A stretch of 14,748 nucleotides of DNA. It comes from Motiliproteus sp047622605. Lineage in GTDB: Bacteria > Pseudomonadota > Gammaproteobacteria > Pseudomonadales > Balneatricaceae. Within the stretch, counting starts at the first letter, position 1. Each line of letters begins with the position of its first letter. Under the pieces are notes generated by a model that searched no databases, had not been told where the DNA came from, and saw only the letters and a program-made list of their open reading frames with translations. The stretch is taken from the NCBI GenBank assembly GCA_047622605.1, contig JBLHND010000094.1, positions 1 through 14,748 of the forward strand. Reading direction: 5' to 3'. The translations under genes were made by a program, and so were the position numbers. Of the stretch, positions 14,390 through 14,748 are shown in pieces.

Positions 14390-14748
14390 ATGAAATGCAC
14401 CAAAACGTTGCAGGTTCGAGTACGAGACAATCACTGCGCTCAGCTTAACCGGATGGCACGAAGCGTGAATTTCTGCTGGAACTACATCAACGAACTAAGT
14501 CACCGTTCAATCAAAGAGCGAGGTGTATTTCTGTCTGACTATGACATTCAGAAATACACGCAAGGGGCGAACAAAGAGCTTGGGTTGCACAGCCAAAGTG
14601 TCCAAGAAGTTAGCAAAGAATACGCCACTCGCCGCAGACAGTTCAGAAAGAGCCGCTTGTCATGGCGTAAATCACAAGGCGTTCACCGTTCACTGGGCTG
14701 GGTTCCTATTAAATCAGGTGCTGCACAGTGGAAGAACGGTCAGATCTA
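14390..14748 (+). CDS. tnpB: TnpB (OrfB), IS200/IS605 family RNA-guided nuclease, 5' part
   Basis: The first 119 residues of an OrfB/TnpB protein, open to the window edge. The start MKCTKTLQVRVRDNHCAQLN, then SVNFCWNYINELSHRSIKER, GVFLSDYDIQKYTQG and SLGWVPIKSGAAQWKNGQI follow the conserved N-terminal fold of IS1341-group TnpB. The catalytic RuvC residues and zinc finger would lie beyond the window. TnpB proteins are RNA-guided DNA nucleases that help the element persist; the guide RNA would come from the right end, not seen here. No tnpA is visible on the left, so it may be a tnpB-only element. Insertion here may have removed or displaced the integron integrase gene. Confidence 0.88.
   Translation, partial: MKCTKTLQVRVRDNHCAQLNRMARSVNFCWNYINELSHRSIKERGVFLSDYDIQKYTQGANKELGLHSQSVQEVSKEYATRRRQFRKSRLSWRKSQGVHRSLGWVPIKSGAAQWKNGQI

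Noticed and set aside
14126..14434. 102-codon minus-strand frame over the IS end region
   Set aside because: It overlaps the tnpB start and both hairpins on the opposite strand and shows no protein family feature.

Overview
The window reads as a gammaproteobacterial chromosome segment with two parts. The left two thirds (1-10338) is moderately GC-rich and codes for an exopolysaccharide locus of the kind that accompanies exosortase A (PEP-CTERM/EpsH). The right third (about 10800-14748) is AT-rich, mobile and accessory. The taxon is inferred from family resemblance only; no rRNA or tRNA gene is present to fix it.

Region 1-6528 is one tightly packed minus-strand operon. Read in its own direction, it holds two glycosyltransferases of the PEP-CTERM/EpsH-associated sugar transferase types 1 and 2, a class-II glutamine amidotransferase/asparagine-synthase-like enzyme, a third glycosyltransferase of the exosortase-associated type, and a fourth one cut by the window edge. 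Gene junctions overlap, abut or are short. One junction carries a 59-bp direct duplication of the 3' end of the second glycosyltransferase gene. Region 6529-10338 holds a patatin-like lipid hydrolase (+), a PEP-CTERM-locus polysaccharide deacetylase (-), convergent with it, and a large FAD-linked oxidase of the vanillyl-alcohol oxidase/p-cresol methylhydroxylase type (+), divergent from the deacetylase.

Region 10796-13783 is the most notable part. It looks like a minus-strand integron gene-cassette array. Two attC-type recombination sites (10923-11012 and 12174-12271) each follow a stop codon by one to a few bases, and a third cassette junction sits at 13777-13783. In cassette order: (1) an uncharacterised reverse transcriptase of 491 aa with motifs A-D intact, resembling the defence-type (Abi/UG/DRT) reverse transcriptases rather than retrons, group II introns or DGRs; (2) a protein with two membrane segments and a GAF-like C-terminal region, plus an overlapping 54-aa charged small protein whose stop codon lies one base from the attC; (3) the broken 5' end of a metallo-beta-lactamase-fold gene, frameshifted at a six-base homopolymer. 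No integrase gene is visible. A LexA-like box upstream of the array is where an integron-integrase promoter could have been, and the DNA beyond it has been invaded by IS200/IS605-type (tnpB) sequence.

My hypothesis is that the right side is a small integron or integrase-less attC array carrying probable anti-phage cassettes, led by a new reverse-transcriptase system. The attC structure and the motifs are read from the sequence. The defence role is inferred from family and context.
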